A stretch of 64,000 nucleotides of DNA from an uncultured Lachnospiraceae bacterium (GTDB lineage Bacteria > Bacillota > Clostridia > Lachnospirales > Lachnospiraceae): contig CAJUIM010000001.1 in assembly GCA_910586275.1 (NCBI GenBank), positions 1-64,000 on the forward strand, written 5' to 3'. The position numbers and the translations under genes are program-made. Below the pieces are notes generated by a model. The model was not told the DNA's origin and ran no database searches. It was given only the letters and a program-made list of their open reading frames with translations. Position 1 is the stretch's first letter. Every line of letters starts with the position of its first letter. Below are positions 62,023 through 64,000 of this stretch, piece after piece.

Positions 62023-63054
62023 TTACAGCCTGTTATATGCCATCTCCTTTTCCGCCAGCAGCAAGTCATTCTTCACCATCCGTTCCACCAATCCTCCAAA
62101 ATCAATTCTGCGTTTCCATCCCAGTTCTTTCTCTGCTTTTTCCGGGTTCCCAATCAGAATATCCACTTCGGCAGGCCGGAAAAAATGTTTATTCACTTTC
62201 ACGATAACCTTGCCGGAAGCCTTGTCCTTCCCCGTCTCGTCCAGACCGCTCCCCGACCATTCCACTTCTATCCCCACTTTGGAAAACGCCGTCTCCGCAA
62301 ACTCCCTTACCGTCCTCGTTTCATTGGTGGCTATGCAGTAATCGTCCGCTTTTTCCTGCTGCAGCATCAGCCACATGGCATATACATAGTCCTCCGAATG
62401 CCCCCAGTCGCGTTTGGAGTCCAGATTGCCCAGTTCCACACAGTCCTGCATGCCCAGCTTTATTTTCGCTGCCGCTTCCGTTATCTTACGCGTCACAAAT
62501 TCCTTTCCCCGTCTTTCGCTTTCATGGTTGAACAGTATGCCGCTGCATGCATACATACCATAGCTTTCCCTATAATTCTTTGTAATCCAATGCCCGTAAA
62601 GTTTTGCCACCCCGTAAGGACTTCTCGGGTAAAAAGGCGTAGTCTCGCATTGCGGGATGGCCTGCACCAGCCCGAACATTTCCGATGTGGATGCCTGATA
62701 GAAACGGCAGGAGGGCTTCACTATCCGGATTGCCTCCAGCATATTTGTCACACCTAATGCATCAATCTGCGCCGTGGCAAGGGGCTGCTCCCAAGAAGTA
62801 GCCACAAAAGACTGCGCCGCCAGATTGTAGACTTCATCCGCATCCGACACCTTCATTGCATTGATAAGTGAAACCAAGTCTGTCATATCCGCATAGATAA
62901 AACGGATCCTGTCCTTAATATGTTCCACATTCCCGTAATCCACCACTGCTTTCCTGCGCATAATCCCATAGACATGATATCCTTTTTCCAGCAAAAGTTC
63001 CGCCAGATAGGAGCCATCCTGCCCGGCAATTCCTGTAATTAATGCATTTTTCAT
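62023..63054 (-). CDS. gmd: GDP-mannose 4,6-dehydratase
   Basis: Converts GDP-D-mannose to GDP-4-keto-6-deoxy-D-mannose. 343 residues: ALITGIAGQDGSYLAELLLEKGYHVYGIMRR is the Gmd-type start, YNLAAQSFVATSW, YQASTSEMFGL with the catalytic Thr/Glu region, PRSPYGVAKLYGHW (YxxxK), and ILFNHESERRG. First gene of the gmd-rmd-AraC set. Provides a deoxysugar donor for the glycosyltransferases. Confidence 0.95.
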   Translation of the reverse strand: MKNALITGIAGQDGSYLAELLLEKGYHVYGIMRRKAVVDYGNVEHIKDRIRFIYADMTDLVSLINAMKVSDADEVYNLAAQSFVATSWEQPLATAQIDALGVTNMLEAIRIVKPSCRFYQASTSEMFGLVQAIPQCETTPFYPRSPYGVAKLYGHWITKNYRESYGMYACSGILFNHESERRGKEFVTRKITEAAAKIKLGMQDCVELGNLDSKRDWGHSEDYVYAMWLMLQQEKADDYCIATNETRTVREFAETAFSKVGIEVEWSGSGLDETGKDKASGKVIVKVNKHFFRPAEVDILIGNPEKAEKELGWKRRIDFGGLVERMVKNDLLLAEKEMAYNRL

Positions 63055-63104
63055 AGTTTTTTCCTCTTTCCTGAAAGTATTTTTACCTTTTATTGCTTGT
63101 CATT

Positions 63105-63110
63105 ATTATA
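63105..63110 (-). promoter_or_regulatory. Possible sigma-A minus-10 upstream of gmd
   Basis: TATAAT on the minus strand about 50 bases before the gmd start, but no good minus-35 at 16-18 bases. Weak candidate. Confidence 0.3.
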
Positions 63111-63216
63111 AGTGGTTCGTGATTCCTTATCCGTTTATGGTTATACTTTTTTACTATATCATTATTTATAGTTTACTTCAATATATTATTTAGTGTCGTG
63201 CCGGATGCCAAGCCGG

Positions 63217-63324
63217 ACGCATTGGATCTTATGCAATTGTCTTAAGGACACGCTTATAAAATCCAATGCTGTGTGCCGACTACGTTTACTGGGGGCTTGC
63301 AAAGCTGCCTCTTAACGTAGTCTG
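63217..63324. other. Structured intergenic region (two adjacent inverted repeats)
   Basis: A gap of about 750 bases (63055-63805) lies between gmd and the XRE gene. It contains two inverted repeats: GCATTGGAT (63219-63227) with its complement at 63261-63269, and GACTACGTT (63278-63286) with its complement at 63314-63322, the second with further pairing inside. The regularity suggests a small RNA or regulatory leader, or a degraded repeat element. I do not recognise a known RNA family; the short open frames around 63547-63781 have no support. Confidence 0.45.
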
Positions 63325-63759
63325 CCGCAAAATAGGCCTTGACAACAAGTCATGGTTTAAATATTAGCTTTTTGCCTTATTTGCAGGAAAAAGCCGGATG
63401 ACTGTTTCTGTGCATAAAAGCAGAATTTTCACGCCGTTTCCCATTTTTCCCTTGCCAAACATAGGTATCCACGCTATAATAAAATTCTAGGAAATAGTTT
63501 TGTTGTATAAGGCTGTAATTATATTTCGTATTATGGTCTTCCGGCATTACAGCCAGCTCCTTTGCAGCAGGCTTGCCCGCTTACCATCGCCCGGAAAAGC
63601 AGAAATTAATAAAGGGGATATTACAGTTCGGAGGCAGCATAAATTTTTCTTTACGGTGTCTCCTGCACCGATTTCTGCCGTTGATAAATACATAATCTGC
63701 CCTGCAAAAATCGTGCACATCCCTCCCAAACGAAAGCATTACTGCGGTTATAACATAAA

Positions 63760-63774
63760 AGGCAGTTACTGCCT
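63760..63774. promoter_or_regulatory. Palindromic operator candidate upstream of the XRE gene
   Basis: AGGCAGT and ACTGCCT around a single central T form a perfect 15-base palindrome ending 31 bases before the XRE start. HTH_XRE regulators often bind such sites in their own promoter. Confidence 0.5.
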
Positions 63775-63805
63775 CAATCATAAGATAACCCGGAAAGGAG
63801 AAAAC

Positions 63806-64000
63806 ATGAATCTGGATGATGTCCCTATGATTATAAAAGGCTTAAGGGAATCTTACGGTTATACCCAAGGCTATGTAGGCAAAAAACTCGATATATCCCA
63901 ACAGGCTTACTCAAACTATGAAATGGGAAAACGCGAACTTCCTGCCAGACACGCTGCCGCACTGGCTAAACTATATCATGTCAGCACGGATTATATTTAT
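63806..64000 (+). CDS. XRE-family HTH regulator, partial (runs off the window edge)
   Basis: The only supported plus-strand gene. 65 codons are visible: MNLDDVPMIIKGLRESYG, then YTQGYVGKKLDISQQAYSNYE, a classic Cro/cI-type helix-turn-helix, and KLYHVSTDYIY, the typical end of that domain. AAAGGAG lies just before the ATG. Divergent from gmd, with a palindrome upstream that may be its operator. The C-terminus is outside the window. Confidence 0.85.
   Translation, partial: MNLDDVPMIIKGLRESYGYTQGYVGKKLDISQQAYSNYEMGKRELPARHAAALAKLYHVSTDYIY

Noticed and set aside
63190..63420. Known riboswitch or 6S RNA
   Set aside because: Looked for a c-di-GMP-I type core and a 6S-like long bulged hairpin; neither could be recognised.
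63547..63781. Two short minus-strand frames near the XRE gene
   Set aside because: Overlapping, about 60-66 codons, no convincing ribosome site or recognisable domain.
1..64000. tRNA, rRNA, CRISPR arrays, transposase genes, prophage
   Set aside because: No cloverleaf, rRNA motif, regularly spaced repeat array, transposase or phage structural gene was seen by reading both strands.

Overview
The window looks like a flagellated Clostridia member, most likely Lachnospiraceae. The evidence is a Gram-positive flagellar late-gene cluster in the order flgM-flgN-flgK-flgK-flgL-fliW-csrA, then flaG-fliD-fliS and a short flagellin gene, with strong GGAGG-type ribosome binding sites and sigma-28 (SigD) promoters. 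Genus cannot be fixed from the sequence alone. No tRNA, rRNA or CRISPR array was seen. Almost every gene is on the minus strand, so transcription runs from right to left; the only supported plus-strand gene is a partial XRE regulator at the right edge.

Layout, in transcription order. (1) 63.8-60.2 kb: gmd and rmd (GDP-D-rhamnose synthesis) and an AraC-type regulator. (2) 60.1-53.4 kb: the flgM to csrA operon behind a sigma-28 promoter and ending in a terminator. (3) 53.3-53.0 kb: a long inverted-repeat element of unknown origin. (4) 52.8-49.4 kb: flaG-fliD-fliS and a FliT-like gene behind one or two sigma-28 promoters. (5) 49.4-48.4 kb: flagellin, with its own sigma-28 promoter, a leader carrying CsrA-type sites and a terminator. 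(6) 48.3-26.4 kb: a first glycosylation block. It holds three CgeB/DUF3880-like glycosyltransferases, multi-domain transferases and methyltransferases, a LicD protein, and a 2-aminoethylphosphonate set (phosphonopyruvate decarboxylase, AEP transaminase, PntC-like cytidylyltransferase). (7) 26.0-0 kb: a second, visibly more AT-rich block. It holds a ThDP enzyme, a NeuB-cupin fusion, six radical SAM proteins, paired family 2 glycosyltransferases, a WcbI-like protein, an aldo/keto reductase, an FkbM methyltransferase, a sulfatase-like protein, an epimerase, and the PAPS-forming pair cysC-sat.

Working model (inference): the ~48 kb downstream of hag is a flagellin glycosylation island. It builds and varies a glycan decorated with aminoethylphosphonate (CDP-AEP plus LicD), methyl groups, possibly sulfate (PAPS) and possibly a NeuB-derived acid. 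Several expected partners are not in the window: PEP mutase, a recognisable sulfotransferase and a CMP-sugar synthetase. One radical SAM gene is split by a G9 tract such that loss of one G restores a 373-residue protein, which suggests phase variation. A Rossmann-like domain recurs in eight proteins of the left block fused to unrelated enzymes. FlgM, FliW-CsrA and the sigma-28 promoters provide the late-flagellar regulatory circuit, and a possible sigma-28 promoter at 26.2 kb could tie the left block to it.
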